Assembly (NCBI GenBank): GCA_017937765.1
Contig: JAGBCY010000020.1
Coordinates: 1-64,000, forward strand
Source: Alistipes sp.
GTDB lineage: Bacteria; Bacteroidota; Bacteroidia; Bacteroidales; Rikenellaceae
Length of the DNA stretch: 64,000 nt
Direction of reading: 5' to 3'
The translations under genes and the position numbers were made by a program. This document shows, piece after piece, positions 46,586-56,256 of this stretch. The notes under the pieces are model-generated. The model ran no database searches and was not told the DNA's origin. It saw only the letters and a program-made list of their open reading frames with translations. Position 1 is the first letter of the stretch. Each line of letters starts with the position of its first letter.

Positions 46586-47689
46586 ATGACCTTAGAAGAT
46601 TTAGCCCTGCTGTTCGTTAGGGGCATCGGCAGCCGCGGAGCGGCGCATCTTGTCGACCACTTTGGCTCGGCCGAGGAGGTCTATGCCGCGCCACGCTCGG
46701 CACTCATCGACGACGCACAGCTGAGCCCTAAGCTCGCCGACCTCATCCTCCGGGGTGAGGGCCTCAGCGAGGCACGCGACGAGGTGGAGTACTGCCGCCG
46801 CCACAACATACGCGCCATAGCCGCCACCGACGCTGAGTACCCCGCGCCTCTTGCCGAGACTTCGGATCGCCCGCACGTCCTCTTCGTGCGCGGCAATGTC
46901 GACGCTCTCAGTATGCGCACGCTCTCGTTCGTGGGCACGCGCGAGATATCACCCTCGGGGCTCTACATCACCGATAGGCTCATTGGCGACCTTGCAACCC
47001 AGATCGACGACCTCGCGATAGTGAGCGGTATGGCCTACGGTGCCGATGGCGCAGCTCACCGCGCTGCACTTAACCACGGCATCGCGACAATCGGTGTCGT
47101 TGCCAGCGTACTACCCACCGTCACACCCACCTCACACCGCGCTCTCGGCGAGGATATCATCCGTAGCGGCGGAGCCATAGTCTCGGAGCTGCATTCGCGC
47201 ACCAAGCAAAACGGCAACCTGTTCATCGCGCGCAACCGCATAATCGCGGGCCTAAGCTCGGGCCTTGTCGTCGTGGAGTCGCCCGCAACGGGAGGCTCGC
47301 TGGCCACCGCCGAGCAGGCCGACAGCTACGGGCGTGTGGTTATGGCTGTGCCCGGCCGCCTGACGGATACCACATCGTTTGGCACTAACAACCTGATACG
47401 CAGCGGAAAGGCACGTCTGATACTCTCGGCTGCGGATATAATCGAGGACCTCGGCTGGGAGCGCATTCAAAAGAGGCGCGCCGAGGAGTCAAAGCCTGCC
47501 GAAGTAGAAGAGCTTACACCAGCACAACAGCTGATTCTCAGCGCATTCGACCGTGCTGCAACACCCGACTACCCCGAGCTCATCGCTGCCACGGGACTCT
47601 CGCTCGGCGAGCTCGCGATGGAGATTATGGAGCTCGAACTTAAAGGCCTGATACGCTCGCTACCGGGTAAGCGTTACGAGCGAGTATAG
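46586..47689 (+). CDS. dprA: DNA-processing protein DprA
   Basis: Loads RecA on incoming single-stranded DNA in transformation. 367 residues. An N-terminal HhH-like region is followed by the Rossmann core with FVGTREISPSG, SGMAYGADGAAHRAAL, GNLFIARNRIIAGLSSGLVV and ESPATGGSLATAEQA. The C-terminal winged-helix part (about 300-367) is present. It is followed after 20 bp by tatD. Confidence 0.94.
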   Translation: MTLEDLALLFVRGIGSRGAAHLVDHFGSAEEVYAAPRSALIDDAQLSPKLADLILRGEGLSEARDEVEYCRRHNIRAIAATDAEYPAPLAETSDRPHVLFVRGNVDALSMRTLSFVGTREISPSGLYITDRLIGDLATQIDDLAIVSGMAYGADGAAHRAALNHGIATIGVVASVLPTVTPTSHRALGEDIIRSGGAIVSELHSRTKQNGNLFIARNRIIAGLSSGLVVVESPATGGSLATAEQADSYGRVVMAVPGRLTDTTSFGTNNLIRSGKARLILSAADIIEDLGWERIQKRRAEESKPAEVEELTPAQQLILSAFDRAATPDYPELIAATGLSLGELAMEIMELELKGLIRSLPGKRYERV

Positions 47690-47709
47690 ACGGCTATAAC
47701 ATTGATAAT

Positions 47710-48486
47710 ATGATAGATACACATTCACACATATACGCCGAGGAGTTCGACGGCGACCGTGCCGAGGCACTCGCACGTGCTCGTGCGGCGGGCGTCGAGA
47801 TGCTTCTACTCCCCGACATCGACTCCGAGAGTCGCGACCGTATGTTTGACCTCGCACGTCGCGAGCCCGACTACTGCCACCCGATGGCGGGACTGCACCC
47901 AACCTCGGTGAACGACAACCCGCGTTGGCGCGAGGAGCTCGATATGGTGGAGAGGCTGCTCGGCAACCCGCCAATGGACCTCTGTGGCGTGGGCGAGATA
48001 GGCCTCGACCTCTACTGGAGTCGCGATTTCTACCGCGAGCAACGCGAGGTATTGCACGCCCAGCTCGAGCTCGCTCTGAAGCACGATATGGCCGTGGTGA
48101 TACATACACGCTCGGCCTACGACGAGATGCTCGACGCCGTTGCGACGTACCGCGGGCGTGGCCTAAGAGGCGTGCTTCACGCCTATGCCTCGGATGCCGA
48201 TATGGCACGTAAACTACTGAAACACGGCGACTTCGTATTTGGAATCGGAGGCGTGGTGACGTTCAAGAACTCGGGTCTCGATCGAGTTGTTGCGGAGCTC
48301 CCCACGGAGCTTCTCATCCTCGAGACCGACTGCCCGTACCTCACCCCCGTACCCCATCGCGGCAAGCGCAACGAGTCGGCATACGTGGAGTATGTCTGCC
48401 GCAAGGTGGCCGACATTCACGGTCTCACCGCTGAGCGTGTCGACGAGATTACCACCGCCACAGCACGACGACTCTTCGCCCTTTAG
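47710..48486 (+). CDS. tatD: TatD-family metal-dependent DNase
   Basis: 258 residues. Metal ligands are visible in DTHSHIYAEEFDGD, GEIGLDLYW, VIHTRSAYDEM, LHAYASDADMA and ILETDCPYLTPVPHRGKRNE. TatD enzymes are 3'-5' DNases, and the family also contains D-aminoacyl-tRNA and quality-control candidates. The operon with dprA suggests a DNA-related role here. Confidence 0.93.
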   Translation: MIDTHSHIYAEEFDGDRAEALARARAAGVEMLLLPDIDSESRDRMFDLARREPDYCHPMAGLHPTSVNDNPRWREELDMVERLLGNPPMDLCGVGEIGLDLYWSRDFYREQREVLHAQLELALKHDMAVVIHTRSAYDEMLDAVATYRGRGLRGVLHAYASDADMARKLLKHGDFVFGIGGVVTFKNSGLDRVVAELPTELLILETDCPYLTPVPHRGKRNESAYVEYVCRKVADIHGLTAERVDEITTATARRLFAL

Positions 48487-48564
48487 CCGAGAGCCCGCAG
48501 AGGGAAATATTGCAGTGCGAGGATAATTTTTACGTATAAAAGTTCGCTATTCGCATTTTTTTCG

Positions 48565-48572
48565 TACCTTTG
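48565..48572 (+). promoter_or_regulatory. -7 element of the asparaginase gene
   Basis: TACCTTTG without a clear TTTG box upstream. The expected start point near 48578 favours ATG 48613 over ATG 48580. Confidence 0.4.
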
Positions 48573-48612
48573 TAAAGATATGTGCAACACTAAAGCTGCA
48601 CGGCGTTCGTTT

Positions 48613-49650
48613 ATGAAGCGATCATCAATACTAATTATATATACCGGTGGTACCATCGGTATGAAGACCGACGAGGCCACAGGTGCCCTTGTCCCCTTCG
48701 ATTTCAGCGGCATTTACGAGGAGTTCCCCTCGCTTAAGCGACTCAATGTAGACATAGAGGTTTTGACCATAAAACCACCTATCGACTCGTCAAACGTCTC
48801 GATAGAAAACTGGGTTGTTATGGCGCGACTGATTCGCGATAACTACACGAGGTACGACGGCTTTGTGATCCTTCACGGCACCGACACGATGTCGTACTCG
48901 GCTGCTGCTCTGAGCTTTATGCTCGAGAACTTGGCTAAGCCCGTGATCTTCACCGGCAGCCAAATACCCATCGGTATCCTGCGCACCGACGGTCGCGAGA
49001 ACCTTATCACGGCCATCGAGATCGCCGGCGCACATAACGACGAAGGCGCGCCGTTAGTGCCCGAGGTCGCACTCTACTTCCAGAACCGACTCTTCCGCGG
49101 CAACCGCACGACAAAATTCAGTGCCGAGGCACTCAACGCCTTCGCCTCGTTCAACTACCCCGCACTGGCCGACGTGGGCGTCAACATCCAGTACAATATG
49201 TCGGCCATAGCCCCCTATGCCCCCGATTTCTCGGATGAGTTCCGCATCAGCGAGTCGCTCTCGGACGAGGTCGTCGTCGTGAAGCTCTTCCCCGGAATAC
49301 GCCCCGCGACGCTGCGCGCAATGCTCATCGACAGTGGTGCCCGTGGTGTGGTGCTCGAGACCTACGGCGCAGGAAATGCACCCACGTCGGAGTGGTTCGT
49401 GGAGCTGGTGAAGGAGGCGATACAGCGCGGTGTCGTTGTTGTCAACGTTTCGCAGTGTAAGGATGGTGCCGTGCAGATGCACCTCTACGAGACAGGATTG
49501 GCCTTGCAGGAGGCTGGCGTGGTGTCGGGTCACGATATGACGATCGAGGCAGCAGTGGCAAAACTGATGTACGTTTTAGGCAAAAATTTGCCTCTTTCGG
49601 AAACACTTAATTTAATGCGCCGACCGTTGCGTGGCGAATTTACTTTGTAA
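48613..49650 (+). CDS. ansA: type I L-asparaginase
   Basis: Hydrolyses asparagine to aspartate and ammonia in the cytoplasm. 345 residues from MKRSSILIIYTGGTIGMKTD. Catalytic Thr14 (TGGTIG) and the Thr90-Asp91 pair (HGTDTMSYS) sit at the same positions as in E. coli AnsA. FTGSQIPIGILRTDGRENL and YGAGNAP are further blocks. No signal peptide, consistent with the low-affinity cytosolic type. An in-frame ATG lies at 48580. Confidence 0.93.
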   Translation: MKRSSILIIYTGGTIGMKTDEATGALVPFDFSGIYEEFPSLKRLNVDIEVLTIKPPIDSSNVSIENWVVMARLIRDNYTRYDGFVILHGTDTMSYSAAALSFMLENLAKPVIFTGSQIPIGILRTDGRENLITAIEIAGAHNDEGAPLVPEVALYFQNRLFRGNRTTKFSAEALNAFASFNYPALADVGVNIQYNMSAIAPYAPDFSDEFRISESLSDEVVVVKLFPGIRPATLRAMLIDSGARGVVLETYGAGNAPTSEWFVELVKEAIQRGVVVVNVSQCKDGAVQMHLYETGLALQEAGVVSGHDMTIEAAVAKLMYVLGKNLPLSETLNLMRRPLRGEFTL

Positions 49651-49701
49651 AGCGTTGCACTTTTCAGAAATTATTCGTATATTTCGCACTGTAAATTGTT
49701 T

Positions 49702-49738
49702 CAAAAATAGGGATCAGAAAATAAAAATCCCGTTTTTG
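49702..49738 (+). terminator. asparaginase terminator
   Basis: CAAAAATAGGGAT and ATCCCGTTTTTG pair (one internal mismatch region), ending in T5. The 49651-49916 gap otherwise holds TAAGTTTG (49763-49770), a possible -7 element for exbB, and an A/T-rich leader of about 140 nt. Confidence 0.6.
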
Positions 49739-49916
49739 GAGATGTAAAGTTTTGATTGATACTAAGTTTGCAGCATATATGGGGGCATTATGCGCCAATA
49801 TGGACATAAAAGATTGCAAAACTAAGAGCCAAGACAATAGATGAAAATGTTTCATTTAAACAAAAAATAAGAGATAACAACTACTAAAAATTACAAATTT
49901 TAACTAACAAAACATT

Positions 49917-50684
49917 ATGAAAAAATTATTTTTGGTTTTGGCAGCTGCCACTCTCTCATTCGGCGCTGCTTATGCACAGGAGGAGGCTCCCGCACAGGAG
50001 GCTGCAGTAGAGCAGGTTGCACCCGAGGCTGAGGCTGAGGAGTTGGCTGGTGAGCCTATGCACTTCGCCCTTATGAAGAAGTTCTTGGAAGGTGGTTGGG
50101 AGTGGATGCTTCCCGTACTTGTCTGCTTGGTTCTCGGTTTGGCTATCGCTATCGAGCGTATCCTCTATCTGACTATGGCACAGATCAACACCAAGAAGTT
50201 CGTTGCTCGCGTTGAGGAGTTGCTCAACACCGAGGGCGTTGACGCTGCTAAGGAGTACTGCCGTAACACACGCGGTCCTATCGCATCAATCTACTACCAG
50301 GGTCTTCTCCGTTACGACCAGGGTTTGGAGGCTGTTGAGAAGGCTGTTGTATCTTACGGTTCGGTTCAGCAGGGTCACCTCGAGTCAGGTCTCTCTTGGA
50401 TCTCGTTGTTCATCGCTTTGTCTCCTTCACTCGGATTTATGGGTACCGTTGTTGGTATGATCCAGGCATTTGATGATATCCAGGCTCAGGCTACTATCTC
50501 TCCCGCAGTTGTTGCCGGTGGTATTAAGGTGGCTCTTTTGACTACTTTGATGGGTCTTATCTCTGCCGTTATCCTTCAGGTGTTCTTCAACTACATCCTT
50601 TCGAAGATCGAGGGTCAGGTAGTTAAGATGGAGGATACTTCAATCTCCTTGATTGATATGCTCACAGCATACAACAAGCGATAA
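49917..50684 (+). CDS. exbB: MotA/TolQ/ExbB proton-channel protein
   Basis: 255 residues. A signal peptide-like N-terminus (ends AAYAQ) and an Ala/Glu/Pro-rich periplasmic stretch precede three membrane helices (about 65-85, 155-180, 195-220). SLSWISLFIALSPSLGFMGT-type core: LFIALSPSLGFMGTVVGMIQ and KVALLTTLMGLISAVILQVF. It couples the proton gradient to TonB-dependent outer-membrane transport with the two ExbD proteins downstream. First gene of a four-gene operon (33-bp gap to the next). Codon use here is less GC-rich than in neighbouring genes, as expected for a highly expressed operon. Confidence 0.92.
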   Translation: MKKLFLVLAAATLSFGAAYAQEEAPAQEAAVEQVAPEAEAEELAGEPMHFALMKKFLEGGWEWMLPVLVCLVLGLAIAIERILYLTMAQINTKKFVARVEELLNTEGVDAAKEYCRNTRGPIASIYYQGLLRYDQGLEAVEKAVVSYGSVQQGHLESGLSWISLFIALSPSLGFMGTVVGMIQAFDDIQAQATISPAVVAGGIKVALLTTLMGLISAVILQVFFNYILSKIEGQVVKMEDTSISLIDMLTAYNKR

Positions 50685-50717
50685 TTAAGACCAACTATTT
50701 TTAAGAAACAGTCAATT

Positions 50718-51683
50718 ATGAGAAAATTACATAGTTACGTATTCTTGGCTTTCGCCTTGGTGTCGGTAGCAATGGTTGCGTGGGCTATCGTAGCAGGTTG
50801 GAATGCTCCCGACTCTGCAAAGATTGCCACAAGCACACCTCTTGTGCAGAAGTTCGATGCTAATGGTGTTGCTGTGAATACTGAGGATGACCAGCCCGTG
50901 CCCGTAGAGTCGGCACAGGAGGGTATCGATGCGCTTGGCATCATCTTTGCCAACCAGCTTGATGAGGGTATCCTTACATTGGATGCTATCGAGGCTGAGG
51001 AGGAGAAGCTCGCAAATACAATCAACAAGCTTATCCCCGAATATGAGAATAAGGTAAAGGCTGGTACCGAGGCTGCTTTGGCTGCTAAGGCTACCATTGA
51101 GGAGCTCAAGGCTAAGAAGAGCCTTAACGCCGCTGACAAGCGCGCTTTGGCTGAGGCTGAGAAGGTTCAGGCCGACTTCAAGGCATTGAACGATACTCTC
51201 AACCAGCACAAGGAGAACGTTACCATTATGGAGGAGAACATCGCTGCCTCTATCAAGGCAAACGAGGTTGCTAAGGTTAACGCAGAGAATATGGTTGCTC
51301 TTGCAACTGCTATTCACTGGAACCTTATGTGGTTCTACTTCTTGATGGTATTCGCTGTTTGCTTCATCGTTATCAGCGCAATCTGGAATATGATGCTTAA
51401 CGCTGGTGGCTTGAAGAAGACCATCGTGTCGCTCGTTGTTGTTGTTGCAGTTGTTGCAATCTCTTACGTCCTTGCTTCTGGCAACGGTTGGACCGAGGGT
51501 GCTACATTGAAGGATGCCGCTGGCTACGACCTCGGTATCGGTACTGATCCCGCAACACGCACAGTATTCGGCACATTCGAGTACATGATTGCTGACACAA
51601 GCATTTTGGTAACTTACATCACATTTGCCGGTGCTGCCCTTGCAGCCATCTTCTCGGCTATTCGTGGTATTTATAAATCGTAG
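50718..51683 (+). CDS. membrane protein with periplasmic coiled coil, in exb operon
   Basis: 321 residues, unknown family. Membrane helix 1 is about 8-26. A long hydrophilic segment (about 40-200) is rich in Ala/Lys/Glu with strong coiled-coil character (LKAKKSLNAADKRALAEAEK), followed by three helices (about 205-228, 235-255, 295-315). The position between exbB and exbD, 3 bp before exbD, is conserved in the phylum in my recollection, so it probably belongs to the same motor. It could brace or extend the complex in the periplasm, but that is inference. Confidence 0.7.
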   Translation: MRKLHSYVFLAFALVSVAMVAWAIVAGWNAPDSAKIATSTPLVQKFDANGVAVNTEDDQPVPVESAQEGIDALGIIFANQLDEGILTLDAIEAEEEKLANTINKLIPEYENKVKAGTEAALAAKATIEELKAKKSLNAADKRALAEAEKVQADFKALNDTLNQHKENVTIMEENIAASIKANEVAKVNAENMVALATAIHWNLMWFYFLMVFAVCFIVISAIWNMMLNAGGLKKTIVSLVVVVAVVAISYVLASGNGWTEGATLKDAAGYDLGIGTDPATRTVFGTFEYMIADTSILVTYITFAGAALAAIFSAIRGIYKS

Positions 51684-51686
51684 TTT

Positions 51687-52283
51687 ATGGCAAAAGCTAA
51701 GAAAAAGGCTGGAGATATCAACTCCAGTTCAATGGCGGATATCGCGTTCCTGCTGTTGATATTCTTCTTGGTGACAACTACGATGGATGTCGACACAGGT
51801 ATGAAGCGTACGCTTCCGCCTTGGATCGACCCTACGGAACAACAGAACGATGTTGACGTAAACGAGCGTAACGTACTCAAGGTAAACGTATCGCGTAGCG
51901 GTGCAATTATGGTGGGTACCGAGGAGTACCGCTCAAGCGACTTGCGTCGTAGCGGCGAGCACTCACGTCTTTCACGCGAGGTGTACTTCTTCCTCGTTGA
52001 TCCCGAGAGATCAAACAAGAAGGCTACCGAGATTGACGGTGCTACGTACAACGTCAGCGAGGGTCTGGTGTCTCTAAAGGCCGATGACGAAACAGAGTAC
52101 AAGGTATATCTTAAGGTGCAGGACGAGCTTACTCACGCCTTCAACCTCTATCGCGACGATATCTCTCGTCAGGTATATGGCAAGGCTTATGATGAGCTTG
52201 ACGACATCCAGGCTGGTAACATCCGCAAGGCTGTTCCTATGAAGATATCTGAGGCAGAACCTAACGATCAAACAAAGAAGTAG
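51687..52283 (+). CDS. exbD: ExbD/TolR-like protein 1
   Basis: 198 residues. A short cytoplasmic N-terminus and one membrane helix with the proton-relay Asp18 in SSMADIAFLLLIFFLVTTTM are followed by a periplasmic domain. That domain is longer than usual: about 60 extra residues (about 85-150) between the beta strands, charged and partly helical. It starts 3 bp after the coiled-coil membrane gene and ends 2 bp before the second exbD. Confidence 0.9.
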   Translation: MAKAKKKAGDINSSSMADIAFLLLIFFLVTTTMDVDTGMKRTLPPWIDPTEQQNDVDVNERNVLKVNVSRSGAIMVGTEEYRSSDLRRSGEHSRLSREVYFFLVDPERSNKKATEIDGATYNVSEGLVSLKADDETEYKVYLKVQDELTHAFNLYRDDISRQVYGKAYDELDDIQAGNIRKAVPMKISEAEPNDQTKK

Positions 52284-52285
52284 TT

Positions 52286-52744
52286 ATGGCAGTAATGGCA
52301 AAAAAGGGCAAACGTGAAGTGCCCGCAATGTCGACTTCGTCACTTCCCGACATCGTGTTTATGCTTCTGTTCTTCTTCATGGCAGCAACAACGATGCGTG
52401 AGGTAGATCCATTGGTATCGGTGCAGATGCCCGAGGCTATTGAGATCACTGAGCTCGACAAGAAGAATCTTGTAAATATTTGGATGGGTAAGCCCCTTGG
52501 CGCAGCTAAGGGCGAGGATGCGTTGAAGATTCAGCTCAACGACCAGACCCGTGAGGTAGAGGATATCCGAGACTTTATCTCGGCAACAACGGTAACTAAG
52601 GGCGTAGGTCCTAAGGATATCGTGGTTAACCTCCGTGTGGATGAGGGCGCAACCGTAGGTAAGCTCACTGCTGTAAAGCAGGAGCTCCGTAAGGCTGAGG
52701 CACTTAACATCTCGTATGCAGCACGCGCTGCCGAGACACACTAA
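52286..52744 (+). CDS. exbD: ExbD/TolR-like protein 2
   Basis: 152 residues. The membrane helix carries Asp22 in SSLPDIVFMLLFFFMAATTM, and a standard-size periplasmic domain follows. Two unequal ExbD subunits next to one ExbB is a recurring Bacteroidetes arrangement. The sequence supports both being functional, since each keeps its Asp. A strong terminator follows. Confidence 0.9.
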   Translation: MAVMAKKGKREVPAMSTSSLPDIVFMLLFFFMAATTMREVDPLVSVQMPEAIEITELDKKNLVNIWMGKPLGAAKGEDALKIQLNDQTREVEDIRDFISATTVTKGVGPKDIVVNLRVDEGATVGKLTAVKQELRKAEALNISYAARAAETH

Positions 52745-52763
52745 TAGGTGTATCCAACATTTG

Positions 52764-52799
52764 AAAAGAGAGGCTCGCAGCATTGCGAGCCTCTCTTTT
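52764..52799 (+). terminator. exb operon terminator
   Basis: AAAAGAGAGGCTCGC and GCGAGCCTCTCTTTT, a perfect 15-bp stem with a 6-nt loop. It also serves the convergent superoxide reductase gene. Confidence 0.85.
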
Positions 52800-52816
52800 A
52801 TTATAAACGCAGGGGA

Positions 52817-53191
52817 TTACAACTCCGTCTTCCATAGGCCGTGCAGGTTGCAATACTCGTAAACAGCCACAGGCTTGTCCTCGCCAATATAAATCTCAGC
52901 AGTCGGCACATCGGTAAGGTCCACGCGAATACCACCACGCTCAGTCTCAACATATACAAAGGCGATATGATGCTCGTCGGTCATCGGATGCGGCACACTA
53001 CCTACATCCACCCTGATGCGGCCATCGCCGAGGAGAGTGACCACGGGCACGTGCTTCTCGCCACTGGCATCAACCGTGTTCGGCACAAGCTCCTCCATCT
53101 TTTGTCCGCAGCACACTACGGGCACCTTAGAGTCCACAACCTTATGAATTACATTACCACAGATGTTACATTTATAAAATTTCGTTGTCAT
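52817..53191 (-). CDS. dfx: desulfoferrodoxin (superoxide reductase)
   Basis: 124 residues. Reduces superoxide to peroxide without making oxygen, an oxidative-stress defence of anaerobes. N-terminal rubredoxin-like centre I: Cys8, Cys11, Cys27, Cys28. Catalytic centre II: His47 (after Glu45-Lys46), His68, His74, Cys114 and His117, all present. So it is the two-centre form. Monocistronic with its own promoter. Confidence 0.94.
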   Translation of the reverse strand: MTTKFYKCNICGNVIHKVVDSKVPVVCCGQKMEELVPNTVDASGEKHVPVVTLLGDGRIRVDVGSVPHPMTDEHHIAFVYVETERGGIRVDLTDVPTAEIYIGEDKPVAVYEYCNLHGLWKTEL

Positions 53192-53232
53192 ATGTTCTTA
53201 CTTTAATAGTTGTCTTAGTTATTACGTCACTG

Positions 53233-53263
53233 CAAAAGTATGATAAAAAACCACACGTGTCAA
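53233..53263 (-). promoter_or_regulatory. superoxide reductase promoter
   Basis: Minus strand: TTG, a 20-bp spacer, TACTTTTG. The palindrome ACACGTGT (53253-53260) lies in the spacer and could be an operator. Confidence 0.6.
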
Positions 53264-53291
53264 GCTAAAAATTTTTATATAGATATAAGCA

Positions 53292-53323
53292 AGACCTATG
53301 CCAAACTGAATTGACATAGGCCT
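53292..53323 (-). terminator. hairpin after polA
   Basis: CCTATG (53295-53300) and CATAGG (53315-53320) around a 14-nt loop, with an A/T-rich flank. Weak as a terminator. Confidence 0.3.
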
Positions 53324-53358
53324 AATATATCGAAATTCGCGGCAGGGACTGCTGCTAA

Positions 53359-56244
53359 CTAATGGGCATCGAGCCAGTTATCACCGTAGTTCACCTCAGC
53401 GATAAGCGGGACACGCAGCGTTGCAACGCTCTCCATCGCCTCCTTGACAATGCGCCTAACAGCATCGAGCTCGGAGCGAAGGGTGTTGATTACAACCTCG
53501 TCGTGCACCTGCATAATCATCCTCGAGCGAATACCCTCGGCAGCAAAACGTCGCGCTATCTCGATCATCGCGAGCTTCATAATATCAGCAGCCGAGCCCT
53601 GAATCGGCGCGTTGATGGCGTTGCGCTCGGCAAGACCGCGCACCGTACGATTCGAGGAAGTGATGTCGCGAAGCATACGACGACGACCAAACATCGTCTC
53701 CACGTAGCCCGCCTCAGCTGCCGCACTCACAACACCATCCATATAGCTCTTAATTGCAGGATAGGACTCGAAATAGTTATCAATTAGAGCCTTAGCTTCG
53801 CGGTTAGGGATATCGAGACGCTGTGCAAGGCCGAATGCCGAAATGCCGTAGATAATACCGAAATTGGCAGTCTTGGCGCGACGACGCTCGTCCGAAGTCA
53901 CTTCATCGGCCGACTTGTGGAAGAGTCGCGCTGCTGTAGCAGAGTGGATATCATCGCCACGCTTGAAGGCTTCGATAAGTGCCTCATCTCCCGATAGATG
54001 GGCCATCAGTCGAAGTTCTATCTGCGAGTAATCGGCCGCGACCAACACGTGGTCTGCATCCGAGGCGATGAAAGCCTCGCGGATAGGCTTGCCGAGACTA
54101 TCGCGGATGGGGATATTCTGAAGATTGGGATTCGTTGACGAAAGTCGTCCCGTTGCTGTAACTGCCTGATTATATGAAGTATGAATACGTCCAGTAGTTC
54201 GATTTACAAGCTCTGGTAACGCGTCGACATAGGTCGACAACAGTTTCTTCACTCCACGATATTCGAGCACCTTACACACAATCGGGAAGTCGTGAGCGAA
54301 GCCTTGAAGATACTCCTCCTCTGTCGAAAACTGCTTCGACTTAGTCATCTTGGGCTTATCCGTGATGCGCAACTTACCAAAGAGCACCTCGCCAAGCTGG
54401 CGCGACGAGTTGATGTTCAATTCCGGCTCCCCGGCCATCTCACGGACCTCACGCTCAAGGTTTTGCAAGAGTTCGCGGAGAACAACAGAGTAGTCACGCA
54501 ACCTCTCAGAATCGATACGCACGCCCTGCAACTCCATAGCCGCGAGGACATCAATCATAGGCTCCTCGACGTTGAAATAGAGGTCGCGCATACCGAGACT
54601 CTCAACCTCTGGATACAACACCTGCTTGAGGCGCAACGTGACGTCGGCATCTTCGGCAGCATACTCCGCAACACGCTCAACGCCAATCATATCCATCGTC
54701 AACTGCTTGGCTCCCTTGCCGATGAGAGTCTCGATGGGTATGGGCTCATACTCGAGGTAACGCTCGGCGAGGAAGTTCATATTATGTCGCGACTCGGCAT
54801 CGAGAAGATAGTGCAAGAGCATTGTATCAATCTTTCGGCCGCGCACCTGAATACCTAAACCACTGAGAATCAGAATATCGTACTTAATATTTTGGCCGAT
54901 CTTAACGATGGAGTCGTCAGCAAAAATCGGTTTTAGAACCTCGATATAATTCTTACGCTCTGAGGCATCCGCAGGGAACGGCAGGTACCACGCCCTAAAC
55001 GGCTCTGCCGCAAAGGACATACCCACAATCGAGCTCGAAATGGGATCAACACCCGTAGTCTCAGTATCGAAGCAAAACTCCTTAAAACCAGCAAGATACG
55101 AGCACAACTCACGAAGCTCATCGACATTATGAACTATGCGGTAGTCGTGCGGCGTATTAGAGATATTACCCATTCCAGTAACAGGCTCACAGTCAGATGT
55201 TTCAGTCGGCACAAGCTCTTCAGTTGTGGACATTGGCTGAGGCTCAGACATCATAGCAAAGAGGTCGCCTTGGCCCTCGAGACTCTGACGACGCTTCTCG
55301 GCGGCCTTAGCGCGCGCAACCTCTTGAAGCTGAATCTGTGGCTCCTGCTTTGGACCCTCGCGCACGGGCTCCACTGGGGCAACATTCTCCAAATCACGCA
55401 GGAACGACGAGAAATTCAGCTCGGCATAAAGGCCGCGAAGGAGCGTATAGTTTGGCTCCGAGATGGCGAGGTCGGCCTCGGCAAACTCCACAGGCACGTC
55501 CAAACATATCGTCGTTAATCGCTTGGCGAGCAACAGTTTATCACCCCACTCGGCGATATTCTTTCCAGTCTTGCCGCCAATCTTCTCGGCATTAGCGAGG
55601 ATGTTTTCTACCGTGCCCCACTCCCGGACGAGCTTCGAGGCACCCTTCTCGCCGATGCCCGGGACACCAGGAATATTGTCCGACGAGTCACCCCACAGGG
55701 CCAACACGTCGCGCACAAGGACAGGATCCGCGAAGCCATACTTTGCCTCGATGGCGGCACGATCGACAATCTCTCGTTCGTCGCCCTTCTGCCTGTAGAT
55801 CACGCAGTTATCATCGACAAGCTGACCATAGTCCTTGTCGGGCGTGACCATAAAGACGCTATAACCAGCCTCGGCTCCACGCTTCGCGAGCGTGCCGATG
55901 ACGTCGTCAGCCTCGTAACCCGCAACCTCCAAGATGGGGATATTCATCGCCTCCAACAGTCGCTTCACGTAGGGTACCGAGAGCTTGATATCCTCGGGCG
56001 TCGGCGGGCGGTTGGCCTTATACTCGGGGAACACGTCGCGGCGGAAGCAACCTCCGGGAGGGTCGAACGCCACACCAATAAGGTCGGGCTTCTCGCGGCG
56101 CAGGATGTCGCGCAGGAACTTAGTGAAGCCAAAAACCACGGAGGTGTTCAGTCCATCGCGGTTGCGCATAGGACGTCCCATAAAGGCGTAGTAGTACTTG
56201 AATATCAACGCATAAGCGTCGATAAGATATAGTGTTTTGCGCAT
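53359..56244 (-). CDS. polA: DNA polymerase I
   Basis: 961 residues with all three activities. 5'-3' exonuclease (1-290: GFTKFLRDILRREKPDLIGV, EADDVIGTLA). A Pro/Gln-rich linker (about 295-365). A 3'-5' proofreading domain that keeps its metal-binding motif, EFCFDTETTGVD. Then the polymerase, with motif A DYSQIELRLMAHLSGD, motif B RRAKTANFGIIYGISAFG and motif C HDEV (914-917). The gene follows queD by 12 bp, so the two are co-transcribed. Confidence 0.97.
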   Translation of the reverse strand: MRKTLYLIDAYALIFKYYYAFMGRPMRNRDGLNTSVVFGFTKFLRDILRREKPDLIGVAFDPPGGCFRRDVFPEYKANRPPTPEDIKLSVPYVKRLLEAMNIPILEVAGYEADDVIGTLAKRGAEAGYSVFMVTPDKDYGQLVDDNCVIYRQKGDEREIVDRAAIEAKYGFADPVLVRDVLALWGDSSDNIPGVPGIGEKGASKLVREWGTVENILANAEKIGGKTGKNIAEWGDKLLLAKRLTTICLDVPVEFAEADLAISEPNYTLLRGLYAELNFSSFLRDLENVAPVEPVREGPKQEPQIQLQEVARAKAAEKRRQSLEGQGDLFAMMSEPQPMSTTEELVPTETSDCEPVTGMGNISNTPHDYRIVHNVDELRELCSYLAGFKEFCFDTETTGVDPISSSIVGMSFAAEPFRAWYLPFPADASERKNYIEVLKPIFADDSIVKIGQNIKYDILILSGLGIQVRGRKIDTMLLHYLLDAESRHNMNFLAERYLEYEPIPIETLIGKGAKQLTMDMIGVERVAEYAAEDADVTLRLKQVLYPEVESLGMRDLYFNVEEPMIDVLAAMELQGVRIDSERLRDYSVVLRELLQNLEREVREMAGEPELNINSSRQLGEVLFGKLRITDKPKMTKSKQFSTEEEYLQGFAHDFPIVCKVLEYRGVKKLLSTYVDALPELVNRTTGRIHTSYNQAVTATGRLSSTNPNLQNIPIRDSLGKPIREAFIASDADHVLVAADYSQIELRLMAHLSGDEALIEAFKRGDDIHSATAARLFHKSADEVTSDERRRAKTANFGIIYGISAFGLAQRLDIPNREAKALIDNYFESYPAIKSYMDGVVSAAAEAGYVETMFGRRRMLRDITSSNRTVRGLAERNAINAPIQGSAADIMKLAMIEIARRFAAEGIRSRMIMQVHDEVVINTLRSELDAVRRIVKEAMESVATLRVPLIAEVNYGDNWLDAH

Positions 56245-56256
56245 AGCGAGCGTTGT

